From the NCBI GenBank assembly GCA_049518775.1, contig JBEKRL010000014.1, forward strand, positions 1 through 31,478: a DNA stretch of 31,478 nucleotides, given 5' to 3'. The notes beneath the pieces were generated by a model. That model saw only the letters and a program-made list of their open reading frames with translations, did no database searches and was not told the DNA's origin. Below, piece by piece: positions 16,054 to 22,608 of the stretch (position 1 is its first letter; every line of letters begins with the position of its first letter). The position numbers and the translations under genes were made by a program. Source of the stretch: Bog-877 sp049518775. Its GTDB lineage: Bacteria > Chloroflexota > Dormibacteria > Aeolococcales > Bog-877.

Positions 16054-17358
16054 GTGACTGAGTCGAGCCGGCCGCGCTGCGTTCTCGCCTTCTCCGGCGG
16101 CCTGGACACCACCGTGGCGGTTCACTGGCTGACTCGCTCTCGAGGATTCGAGGTGGTGACGCTCTCCGCCGACCTGGGGGATACCTCGGACCCCGAGCTG
16201 CTCCAGCGCCGCGCCCTCGGGGCGGGAGCGGTTGCCGCCCACGTGGTGGACGCCAAGCAGCTGTTCCTCACCAACTTCGTCTGGCCCACTCTCCAGGCGG
16301 GAGCGCTCTACCAGGGGGTCTACCCGCTGGCCACCGCGCTGGGGCGCCCGCTGATCGCCCGGCTGCTGGTGGAGGTGGCCCGTGAGGTGGGGGCCTCGGC
16401 AGTGGCCCACGGCTGCACCGCCAAGGGCAACGACCAGGTGCGATTCGACGTGGCGGTCGGCGCGCTGGCACCGGGCATGGAGGTGGTGGCGCCCCTGCGA
16501 GAGTGGAGGACGGGGCGGAGCGAAGAGATCGTCTACGCCGCCGAGCACCACCTGGACGTCACCGCGACCGGGGAGAGTCCCTACAGCATCGACGCCAACC
16601 TCTGGGGTCGGAGCGTCGAGACCGGGGTGCTGGAAGATCCCTGGATCGAGCCCCCCAGGGACGCCTTCGCCTGGACCAGTGACCCCGGGGACGCCCCCAG
16701 TTCCGGCACCGAGCTGGAGCTCGGCTTCGAGCGGGGGATTCCGACCAGGCTCGATGGCGAGGAGCTGGATCCGGTGGTCCTGGTGACCCGGCTCAACCAG
16801 CTCGCCGGGGAGCACGGGGTGGGGCGGATCGACCACGTCGAGGACCGCCTGGTGGGGATCAAGTCCCGCGAGTTGTACGAGGCCCCGGCAGCGGTGGTGC
16901 TCGACACTGCCCACCGGGCCCTCGAGTCGCTGACGATCTCCCGGGACGTTCTCCGCTTCAAGCGCCTGGTCGCGGATGAGTGGGCCCAGCTCACCTACGA
17001 CGGCCTCTGGTTCTCGGCGCTGCGCCAGAGCCTGGGCACCTTCGTCGCCTCCACCCAGCAGTTCGTCGACGGGGATGTCCGGCTGCGGCTGCGCCAGGGG
17101 TCGATCCAACTGCTGGGGCGGCGCAGTGCCCGTTCCCTGTACCGCCGCGACCTTGCCACCTACGAGCTGGCCGGGGACAACTTCCAGCATGAGGTTGCGG
17201 CGGGCTTCCTGACCATCTTCGGGCTGCCGTTGCGAACCCAGGCGGCGGTCCAGGGCAACCTCTGGGAGGGGTCCCGACCGCTGCTTGCCTCGGTGCCGAG
17301 GAGGATTGCTGAGGGCCGGACCGACCTGGCGGCGAGCGAAGGTGCCGGGCCGCACTGA
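16054..17358 (+). CDS. argG: Argininosuccinate synthase
   Basis: ATP-dependent ligation of citrulline and aspartate. The 434-residue protein has the PP-loop SGGLDTT (14-20), the block AHGCTAKGNDQVRFD and the signature PYSIDANLWGRSVE followed by EDPW. It belongs to the common ~400-residue type and is slightly longer at the C-terminus. GTG 16054 has a perfect GGAGGT site seven nucleotides upstream, the strongest ribosome-binding site in the cluster, after a 42-nt gap from argR; expression may therefore be partly independent of coupling. Confidence 0.96.
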   Translation: MTESSRPRCVLAFSGGLDTTVAVHWLTRSRGFEVVTLSADLGDTSDPELLQRRALGAGAVAAHVVDAKQLFLTNFVWPTLQAGALYQGVYPLATALGRPLIARLLVEVAREVGASAVAHGCTAKGNDQVRFDVAVGALAPGMEVVAPLREWRTGRSEEIVYAAEHHLDVTATGESPYSIDANLWGRSVETGVLEDPWIEPPRDAFAWTSDPGDAPSSGTELELGFERGIPTRLDGEELDPVVLVTRLNQLAGEHGVGRIDHVEDRLVGIKSRELYEAPAAVVLDTAHRALESLTISRDVLRFKRLVADEWAQLTYDGLWFSALRQSLGTFVASTQQFVDGDVRLRLRQGSIQLLGRRSARSLYRRDLATYELAGDNFQHEVAAGFLTIFGLPLRTQAAVQGNLWEGSRPLLASVPRRIAEGRTDLAASEGAGPH

Positions 17359-18805
17359 CCGGGGGCGACGCCCGGCTGCGGGAACACCATCCAAGGCCTG
17401 GGAGGGCAGGCTGCCCGGTGGCTCCGAGCCTGCGCTGGAGGAGTTCAGCAGCTCCCTGGCCGGGGACCGGCAGATGGCAGCCCAGGACATCGCTGGCTCG
17501 CGCGCCCACGCGCGCGGGCTGGAGCGGGCGGGACTGATCGATCAGCGGAGCCTGCGCGCGATTGAGCGTGGGCTGGCCAAGGTCTCCCGGGAGCTGGCCC
17601 AGGGCGATTTCGCCTTCCTGCCGGTGGATGAGGACATCCACATGGCGGTGGAGCGGCGGCTGACCGAGCTGGTGGGGGAGCCGGGACAGCGGCTCCACAC
17701 CGGGCGCAGCCGCAACGACCAGGTGGTGCTCGACCTGCGGCTCTGGTGCCGGGCGGCCACCTGCGAGCTGGTGGAGGGCGTGGCCGAGCTTCAGGGGGTG
17801 CTGCTCCGCCGGGCTCGCCAGAACCGGGAGGCTCTGCTGCCCGGCTACACACATCTGCAGCGGGCCCAGCCGGTCCACCTGGCTCACCATCTCCTGGCCT
17901 ACTTCGCCATGCTGGATCGGGACCAGGGCCGGCTCCAGGACGCCGACCGCCGGACCGACTCCTCACCCCTGGGCGCGGCGGCCCTGGCCGGGACAACTCT
18001 GGCGGTGGACCGCGGCCGGGTGGCCCGGGAGCTGGGTTTCAGTGCGGTCTCCAGCAACAGCCTCGACGCGGTCTCGGACCGAGACTTCGTGGCCGAGCTG
18101 ACCTTCACCTGCGCGCTGATCGCGGTCCACCTCTCGCGGCTGGCCGAGGATCTGGTCATCTGGAACAGCCGGGAGTTCTCCTTCGTGACCCTGCCCGACA
18201 GCTGGGCCACCGGCTCCAGCCTGATGCCCCAGAAGAAGAACCCGGACGTCCTGGAGCTCGTTCGGGGCAGGGCGGGAAGGCCGATCGCGGCCCTGGTCGG
18301 GGTGCTCACCGTGCTCAAAGGACTGCCAATGAGCTACGACCGCGACCTCCAGGAGGATCGCCAGCACCTCTTCCCGGCGGTGACCTCGGTGAAGGAGAGC
18401 CTCACCGTGTTGAGCGGCCTGCTGGCGGCCATCCGCTTCAACTCCAAGGCCATGGCCAGCTCGGCTGCGGACCCGGAGCTGATGGCGACCGACCTCGCCG
18501 AGCAGCTGGTTCGGACCGGGGTACCCTTCCGGCTCGCCCACAGCAGGGTGGCCGCGATGGTCCGCGAGGCCGAGACCAGGCGGGTGCCGATGGACCAGCT
18601 GGTCCGGGAGTCCTGGCGGCGGCTGGGCCTCGGGTCCGAGGCGGAGGCGCGGGCGCTCCTCGACCCCCGGGGCTCGCTGGCACTGCGGGACCAGCCCGGC
18701 TCGCCTGGGCCCGGGCCCACCGCGGCCGGGCTCGCCGACGCCGCCCGCGCCGTCACCCGGCACCGGAACTGGGCTAGGGCGGTGCGACGGCGCCTGCCCG
18801 CCTGA
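17342..18805 (+). CDS. argH: Argininosuccinate lyase
   Basis: Last step: cleaves argininosuccinate to arginine and fumarate. Fumarase/aspartase superfamily signature GSSLMPQKKNP at 291-301, plus HTGRSRNDQ and the opening block AWEGRLPGG...EEFSSSLAGDRQMAAQDI. GTG 17342 gives 487 residues, with an N-terminal extension of about 20 residues over the family norm, and overlaps argG by 17 nt. An earlier ATG-free frame to 17285 would read antisense-like sequence. Last gene of the arg cluster. Confidence 0.95.
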   Translation: MPGRTDRGRRPAAGTPSKAWEGRLPGGSEPALEEFSSSLAGDRQMAAQDIAGSRAHARGLERAGLIDQRSLRAIERGLAKVSRELAQGDFAFLPVDEDIHMAVERRLTELVGEPGQRLHTGRSRNDQVVLDLRLWCRAATCELVEGVAELQGVLLRRARQNREALLPGYTHLQRAQPVHLAHHLLAYFAMLDRDQGRLQDADRRTDSSPLGAAALAGTTLAVDRGRVARELGFSAVSSNSLDAVSDRDFVAELTFTCALIAVHLSRLAEDLVIWNSREFSFVTLPDSWATGSSLMPQKKNPDVLELVRGRAGRPIAALVGVLTVLKGLPMSYDRDLQEDRQHLFPAVTSVKESLTVLSGLLAAIRFNSKAMASSAADPELMATDLAEQLVRTGVPFRLAHSRVAAMVREAETRRVPMDQLVRESWRRLGLGSEAEARALLDPRGSLALRDQPGSPGPGPTAAGLADAARAVTRHRNWARAVRRRLPA

Positions 18806-18931
18806 AGGTGGCGAACCTCACGGCCTTGGGGCGAAGGGCGGCGGCCCGGTAACACCCGGCCCGGAGGACGCGGCCAGATCCCTCCTGGCGCCGCGGTCGC
18901 GCAGGCCGCTCGAGCGGCGCCGCCGAGCTGG
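18806..18931. other. Convergent intergenic region after argH
   Basis: Between the argH stop and the small minus-strand ORFs. Very G+C-rich. No hairpin with a U-tract is seen, so any argH terminator would have to be of another kind. Confidence 0.3.
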
Positions 18932-19105
18932 TCACCCCGGCCGCTTGCGGCCGAGCAGTCCGGTCAGATCGTCGTGGGCCCGGCTCGCGGCCGCCCCCAG
19001 CTCTTCTCGCTGGGCGGGAATGTGCCGGGCCTTCGGCCGGCGACTAGGCCGGGGTCTGTGGTCTGCATCCGCGGGCGTCGCGCCAGGGTTCGGTCTCGGC
19101 GTCAG
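18932..19105 (-). CDS. Possible small ORF after the zinc-ribbon gene
   Basis: A 57-residue frame whose only upstream start is a CTG at 19105, overlapping the TGA of the zinc-ribbon gene as CTGA. The C-terminal half, HIPAQREELGAAASRAHDDL followed by TGLLGRKRPG, is balanced and helix-like, unlike shadow frames. The N-terminal half is Pro/Arg-rich and poor. No Shine-Dalgarno site sits at the right distance. It could equally be a chance frame. Confidence 0.28.
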   Translation of the reverse strand: MTPRPNPGATPADADHRPRPSRRPKARHIPAQREELGAAASRAHDDLTGLLGRKRPG

Positions 19106-19494
19106 TCCTCCGGGTCGGGGTCCGGGAGCGGCTCGGAGAAGTTACCCAGCAGTGAGAGACTGCCCTCTTCCCAGGAGAAGATCGCACCGCAGCCGGGGCA
19201 CTCCAGGTCCGCGCCCGGTTCGTGGTCCTCAGGCGGGCGCAGGGAGGCGCTGCAGGCAGGACAGCGCAGCGTGGCCGGCGGTGCGTACCCGGTGTCGCGG
19301 GCGCGGGCGCGGGCGGCGGCCGCTAGGTCGATGGCGATCGCGGCGCACTCGGCGCAGCGGAAGGCCGCCTCGCCATCCCGATGCTCCAGGTAGTGCCCGC
19401 TTTCGTCCACGAAGACCGCGGCGCCCAGCAGCTCGAACCGACCGCCGCGGCAACCCGATGGGCAGACCAGGTGACGCCTGGTCGGGGTGCCCAA
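19102..19494 (-). CDS. Zinc-ribbon protein, unknown function
   Basis: A 130-residue protein with four paired-cysteine sites: CPSGC near residue 11, RCAEC near 46, RCPAC near 77 and ECPGC near 98. The last two pairs fit one zinc ribbon (CPAC...CPGCG). The C-terminus is acidic (EPLPDPDPED). TTG 19494 lies three nucleotides after the dusB stop, with GGAGAGGG eight nucleotides upstream, so it is co-transcribed with dusB. It may be a nucleic-acid- or protein-binding accessory; no specific family is recognised. Confidence 0.72.
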   Translation of the reverse strand: MGTPTRRHLVCPSGCRGGRFELLGAAVFVDESGHYLEHRDGEAAFRCAECAAIAIDLAAAARARARDTGYAPPATLRCPACSASLRPPEDHEPGADLECPGCGAIFSWEEGSLSLLGNFSEPLPDPDPED

Positions 19495-19497
19495 CTG

Positions 19498-20559
19498 TCA
19501 GCCCTCTCCGGAGGTGAAGTTGGGCCGCTGCCAACCGCCGGGGCCCTCACCAGCTTTGAGGAGTTCCTCGAACAGCTCGTCGAGATCCGCCTGAGTGAAC
19601 AGGTCGGCCACCCGGGTCCGGAGCTTGGCCGCGCCGTCACAGCCTTTGATGGCCCAGGCCACGAACTTGCGGCTGAGTCGCACCCCGCGCCGCTCGCCGT
19701 GGTAGGTGGCCAGGGTGTCCCAGTGGCGCTTGGCCAGCCGAAGCCGCTCGTCGAAACTGGGCTCCGGCCCCGGCTCGCCCCGCTCCAGCTGGTGCACGGC
19801 CCGCTCCAGGAAGTTCCAGTCTCCCAGCATGCCCCGGGCCACCACCACCCCGTCCACCGCTCCGGCGCGAATCCGCTCCTCGATCAGCCGGGTGTCGCGG
19901 ACATCACCGGAGCCCAGCACCGGGATGTGGTCCACCGCCTCCTTGACCCTGGCGATCTGGTCCCAGTCGGCGACCCCCGTGTACTTCTGACAGCGGGTGC
20001 GGCCATGGACCGTGACCGCCGCGGCACCGACCGCCTCCAGGGCCCGGGCCAGCTCCGGTGCGTTGATGGATGGCTGGTCCCAGCCTAGCCGCATCTTGGC
20101 GGTGACCGGGACGCCGACCGCCTCGACCATCGCTGCCACCACCGCCGCAGCCTGGTCGATCTGCCGCGCCAGGGCCGCTCCCGACCCCAGCCGGACCACC
20201 TTGGGCACCGGACAGCCCAGGTTGACGTCGACCATCTGGGCCCCCTGGGCGATGCATATCTGGGCCGCGTCCGCCATCATCCGGGGGTCGTTGCCCACCA
20301 GTTGGGCGGCCACCGGGCTCTCCTCGGGCCCGAGGTCGAGCAGCCGTTTGGCGACCTCCCCCGGGGCGCGGACCAGGGCCGCCGCAGCCGTCATCTCGGT
20401 GCAGGTGAGCCCTGCCCCCAACTCCCTGGCGAGGGCCCGGAAGGGACGGTCAGTGATCCCCACCATGGGCGCGATGAAGATTGGCGCGGACAGTTCCATC
20501 GGCCCGATCCTGAGGGCCGACCGGCGCTTGGTCGGCTTGGGGGCGGTGCTGGCGGTCAA
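19498..20559 (-). CDS. dusB: tRNA-dihydrouridine synthase
   Basis: FMN-dependent reduction of uridine to dihydrouridine in the tRNA D-loop. The 353-residue TIM-barrel protein has APMVGITD (30-37), the catalytic cysteine in VNLGCPVPK (Cys116), AKMRLGW, VHGRTR and GSGDVRD. The best fit is the bacterial DusB group, often seen near greA, lysS and coaX-type housekeeping genes as here. The TTG start at 20559 is the only one matching the family length; the ribosome-binding site is weak. Confidence 0.94.
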   Translation of the reverse strand: MTASTAPKPTKRRSALRIGPMELSAPIFIAPMVGITDRPFRALARELGAGLTCTEMTAAAALVRAPGEVAKRLLDLGPEESPVAAQLVGNDPRMMADAAQICIAQGAQMVDVNLGCPVPKVVRLGSGAALARQIDQAAAVVAAMVEAVGVPVTAKMRLGWDQPSINAPELARALEAVGAAAVTVHGRTRCQKYTGVADWDQIARVKEAVDHIPVLGSGDVRDTRLIEERIRAGAVDGVVVARGMLGDWNFLERAVHQLERGEPGPEPSFDERLRLAKRHWDTLATYHGERRGVRLSRKFVAWAIKGCDGAAKLRTRVADLFTQADLDELFEELLKAGEGPGGWQRPNFTSGEG

Positions 20560-20670
20560 GGAAGCTTCACTCTCCAGTGCGGTTGGGCGCAGGGCCCGGG
20601 GAACGTCACCAAGCAGTGGCAGCCGAGCCCATGATGGCCCAAATGGCGCCGGGCCGGGAGCTTCCCCTCC

Positions 20671-20847
20671 CTAGAGGTGGCTCAACACCAGGAGCAGCAG
20701 CCCGATCCCGCCGAGGGCCATCGCCGCCGTCCCGGCGAGGCAGCAGCCAGCGGGCAGGAGGCAGCAGCCGGTGGGCAGCAGGCAGCAGCCCTCCCGTATC
20801 GGGAAGGCGCGGCGGAAGCCATACCGGCGTGCGTAGCGAGGAGGCAC
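20671..20847 (-). CDS. Small membrane peptide with GCC repeats
   Basis: A 58-residue ORF starting at GTG 20847. The N-terminus is basic (PPRYARRYGFRRAF). Three repeats of seven residues follow, GCCLLPT, GCCLLPA and GCCLAG, placing cysteine pairs at 21-22, 28-29 and 35-36. A C-terminal hydrophobic stretch GTAAMALGGIGLLLLVLSHL could span the membrane. The repeats are also visible as three 21-nt DNA units. A consensus TATAAT lies on the same strand at 20909-20904. It runs toward dusB, about 110 nt away. I do not recognise a family; function unknown. The frame is supported by composition and not by homology. Confidence 0.6.
   Translation of the reverse strand: MPPRYARRYGFRRAFPIREGCCLLPTGCCLLPAGCCLAGTAAMALGGIGLLLLVLSHL
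20738..20800 (-). repeat. Three 21-nt tandem repeats
   Basis: Imperfect direct repeats with the core GGCAGCAGCC on the plus strand, period 21 nt. They encode the GCCLLP heptads of the small membrane peptide, so they are coding repeats and not an independent element. Confidence 0.7.
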
Positions 20848-20903
20848 GTCCTCATGATCCCACCTGCTGGCCCCGCCGCGGGGCTGGGGCGGCGGCGGGC
20901 GGG

Positions 20904-20909
20904 ATTATA
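20904..20909 (-). promoter_or_regulatory. Consensus -10 (TATAAT) before the GCC peptide
   Basis: A perfect TATAAT on the minus strand in otherwise very G+C-rich DNA, about 57 nt before GTG 20847. No good -35 at 16-18 nt. The overlapping plus-strand bases TATAGT (20906-20911) could serve coaX, whose ATG is 44 nt further on. Confidence 0.4.
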
Positions 20910-20954
20910 GTCGGCACGACCGAGTCACCGCCCGAGTTCCGCCGAGGGAGCCCC

Positions 20955-21725
20955 ATGCTGCTCGCCATCGACGTCGGCAACTCCAACCTGACCCTGGGGA
21001 TATTCGTCGGCGAGGAGCTCCGAACCCACGGCCGCTTCGCCACCAGGATTGATGCCACCCCGGACGAGCTCGGGGGCCAGCTGCTGACCTTCCTCAGCCA
21101 GCGGAAGCTGGCCGAGCGGATCGAGGCGATCGCGGTCAGCACCGTGGTCCCCAGCCTCAGCCAGCCGCTGGCGGAGATGGCCAGGAGCTACTTCGGGGTG
21201 GAGGCAATGCTGGTGGGCCCCGGGACCCGGACCGGCATCGAGATCCACTACGACCCTCCCCGGGACGTGGGTGCCGACCGGATCGCCACGGCGGTGGGGG
21301 TCTTCCACCGCTACGGCGGGCCGGCCATCATGGTCAGTTTCGGCACCGCCACCGTCTTCGACGCCATCGACGACCAGGGCAGCTACCTGGGGGGCGCCAT
21401 TGCCCCCGGGTTGCAGCTCTCGGTCGACGGGCTCTTCGCCAGGGCGGCCCGCCTCCCCAGGGTGGACCTGGTGGCGCCTCCCCGGGTACTGGGCCGGACC
21501 ACGGTCACCTCGATGCAAGCCGGAATTATGTATGGGGCGGCAGCCCAGGCGGAGGGCATGATTGCCCGGATCCGGGAGGAGGTCCCCGGCCAGCCCAAGG
21601 TGGTCGCCACCGGGGGGCTGGCCCCACTGGTGGCCCCGCTGGTGCAGGGGGTGGACGTCGTCGACCCGCTGGTCTTGCTGGAGGGGCTGCGCGTGCTGGA
21701 AGTTCTCAACCGGGGCCACAGCTGA
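20955..21725 (+). CDS. coaX: Type III pantothenate kinase
   Basis: First step of coenzyme A synthesis. The 256-residue ASKHA-fold protein has the phosphate loop DVGNS (6-10), GADR (106-109), FGTAT (129-133) and the C-terminal ATGGLAPL block. ATG 20955 has GAGGGAG upstream. Position 128, just before FGTAT, is Ser; the family normally has Asp in a VVDxGTAT motif, and the corresponding Asp is reported as important in characterised enzymes. The rest is intact, so the gene is probably functional, with a lineage-specific variation at that site. Confidence 0.94.
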   Translation: MLLAIDVGNSNLTLGIFVGEELRTHGRFATRIDATPDELGGQLLTFLSQRKLAERIEAIAVSTVVPSLSQPLAEMARSYFGVEAMLVGPGTRTGIEIHYDPPRDVGADRIATAVGVFHRYGGPAIMVSFGTATVFDAIDDQGSYLGGAIAPGLQLSVDGLFARAARLPRVDLVAPPRVLGRTTVTSMQAGIMYGAAAQAEGMIARIREEVPGQPKVVATGGLAPLVAPLVQGVDVVDPLVLLEGLRVLEVLNRGHS

Positions 21726-21735
21726 GCCCGCGGCC

Positions 21736-21767
21736 AAAAAAAAGGGCGTCCCCCGAAAGGGACGCCC
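21736..21767 (-). terminator. Intrinsic terminator, minus orientation
   Basis: A perfect 9-bp stem, GGGCGTCCC (21744-21752) and GGGACGCCC (21759-21767), with a six-base loop, is preceded on the plus strand by eight A (21736-21743). Read on the minus strand this is a hairpin followed by eight U, a textbook intrinsic terminator. On the plus strand there is no U-tract after the stem, so it does not look designed for coaX. No minus-strand protein gene lies upstream of it. Confidence 0.8.
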
Positions 21768-21817
21768 CGAGAGGGGGGGGCGATGTTGAAGACTCCTGGA
21801 AGCGATCTCAGTGAGCC
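21736..21817 (-). ncRNA. Candidate ~80-nt small RNA
   Basis: Inferred transcript from a candidate promoter on the minus strand (21852-21824) to the U-tract of the terminator. It would contain a 5' hairpin (CAGTG-GCT-CACTG), a linker, an unpaired-looking run of eight C at 21780-21773, and the terminator hairpin. Base composition here is clearly less G+C-rich than in the neighbouring genes. No match to 6S, 4.5S, tmRNA or RNase P RNA is recognisable. The C-run could pair with purine-rich ribosome-binding sites (speculation). Confidence 0.4.
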
Positions 21818-21823
21818 ACTGCT

Positions 21824-21852
21824 AGCCTAGCACCGAAAATGGGGGCAGGCAA
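21824..21852 (-). promoter_or_regulatory. Candidate promoter of the small RNA
   Basis: On the minus strand TTGCCT (21852-21847), a 17-nt spacer and TAGGCT (21829-21824). The match is moderate but shares its TTGCC- form and spacing with the candidate greA promoter at 22027-22055. Confidence 0.35.
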
Positions 21853-22026
21853 ATTCCGAAGTGATGAAGGAACCAACACGGTATTGTGGCGGTCGGCCGT
21901 GCCCCCGACGCTGACGGCGCCGCCGACCGACCGTCTCATCTGATTTCCGGGGAGCCGCCGGGGCTGGCAGGGGCGAGGCTTCGAGCGGCCCGGGAGCCGC
22001 ATCCCTCGCCAACCGCTGCTGCGGGC

Positions 22027-22055
22027 TTGCCCGGAGGTCGTCCGGCCGCTAGACT
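22027..22055 (+). promoter_or_regulatory. Candidate greA-lysS-serS promoter
   Basis: TTGCCC (22027-22032), a 17-nt spacer and TAGACT (22050-22055), each four of six to consensus, about 80 nt before the greA ATG. The rest of the 415-nt gap between coaX and greA shows no protein-like frame. Confidence 0.4.
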
Positions 22056-22140
22056 CCCATTTCCTAGCCGCTGCCGGGAGTCACCGGTGCGAGACGCGGT
22101 AGTTGCGCCGGTGCAGACCGGCGAGGAGCGAGAGGAAACG

Positions 22141-22608
22141 ATGCAAGAGAAGCCGGTACTCCTTACCCAAGCGGGTCTTGCGAAGTTGCGCGAGGAGCTG
22201 AGCCATCTGGTCAACAAGCGGCGGCCGGAGATCGCCCAGCGGATCAAGATGGCCAAGGAATTCGGCGACCTGACGGAGAACGCCGAGTACGAGGACGCCA
22301 AGAACGAGCAGGGTTTCGTCGAGGGACGCATCCTCACCCTGGAGCAGATGATCCGCAACGCCAGCATCATCGAGACCGATGAGCACACCGACGGATCGGT
22401 GCAGCTGGGCTCGTCGGTGAAGGTCAAGGACGACTTCGGGGAGATGACGTACACCATCGTGGGACCGGCCGAGGCCGATGCCGGGTCGGGCCGGATCTCC
22501 CTGGAGTCGCCGGTTGGCAAGGCGCTTCTGGGCCGCCGCCCCGGCGAGGAGATCAGCGTGGAGACGCCGGGAGGCTCCCGCCAGGTCCAGATCCTCAAGG
22601 TGGCGTGA
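22141..22608 (+). CDS. greA: Transcription elongation factor GreA
   Basis: Binds the secondary channel of RNA polymerase and stimulates cleavage of backtracked transcripts. The 155-residue protein has the N-terminal coiled coil (LAKLREELSHLVNKRRPEIA), the tip with GDLTENAEYEDAKNEQ, which carries the conserved acidic pair, and the C-terminal FKBP-like domain ending PGGSRQVQILKV. ATG 22141 has GAGGAAACG directly upstream and gives the normal length; the longer frame from 21886 is not protein-like. Its TGA overlaps the lysS start (GTGA). Confidence 0.96.
   Translation: MQEKPVLLTQAGLAKLREELSHLVNKRRPEIAQRIKMAKEFGDLTENAEYEDAKNEQGFVEGRILTLEQMIRNASIIETDEHTDGSVQLGSSVKVKDDFGEMTYTIVGPAEADAGSGRISLESPVGKALLGRRPGEEISVETPGGSRQVQILKVA

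Noticed and set aside
15367..17490. 707-residue open frame on the minus strand across argD-argH
   Set aside because: It is antisense to argR and argG, which have complete family motifs. The frame is open only because of the high G+C codon bias, and its sequence is Gly/Arg/Gln-rich without domains.
20738..20800. Tandem repeats as a possible CRISPR array
   Set aside because: The 21-nt period has no spacers, and the units translate to GCC heptads in one open frame.
21736..21767. Hairpin taken as the coaX terminator
   Set aside because: On the plus strand the stem is followed by CGAGAGGGG without a U-tract; the eight A precede it, which fits the minus strand instead. A dual role is not excluded.
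22056..22140. T-box or other riboswitch before the greA-lysS-serS block
   Set aside because: The leader is about 80 nt, lacks a T-box consensus or specifier stem and has no terminator-antiterminator pair.
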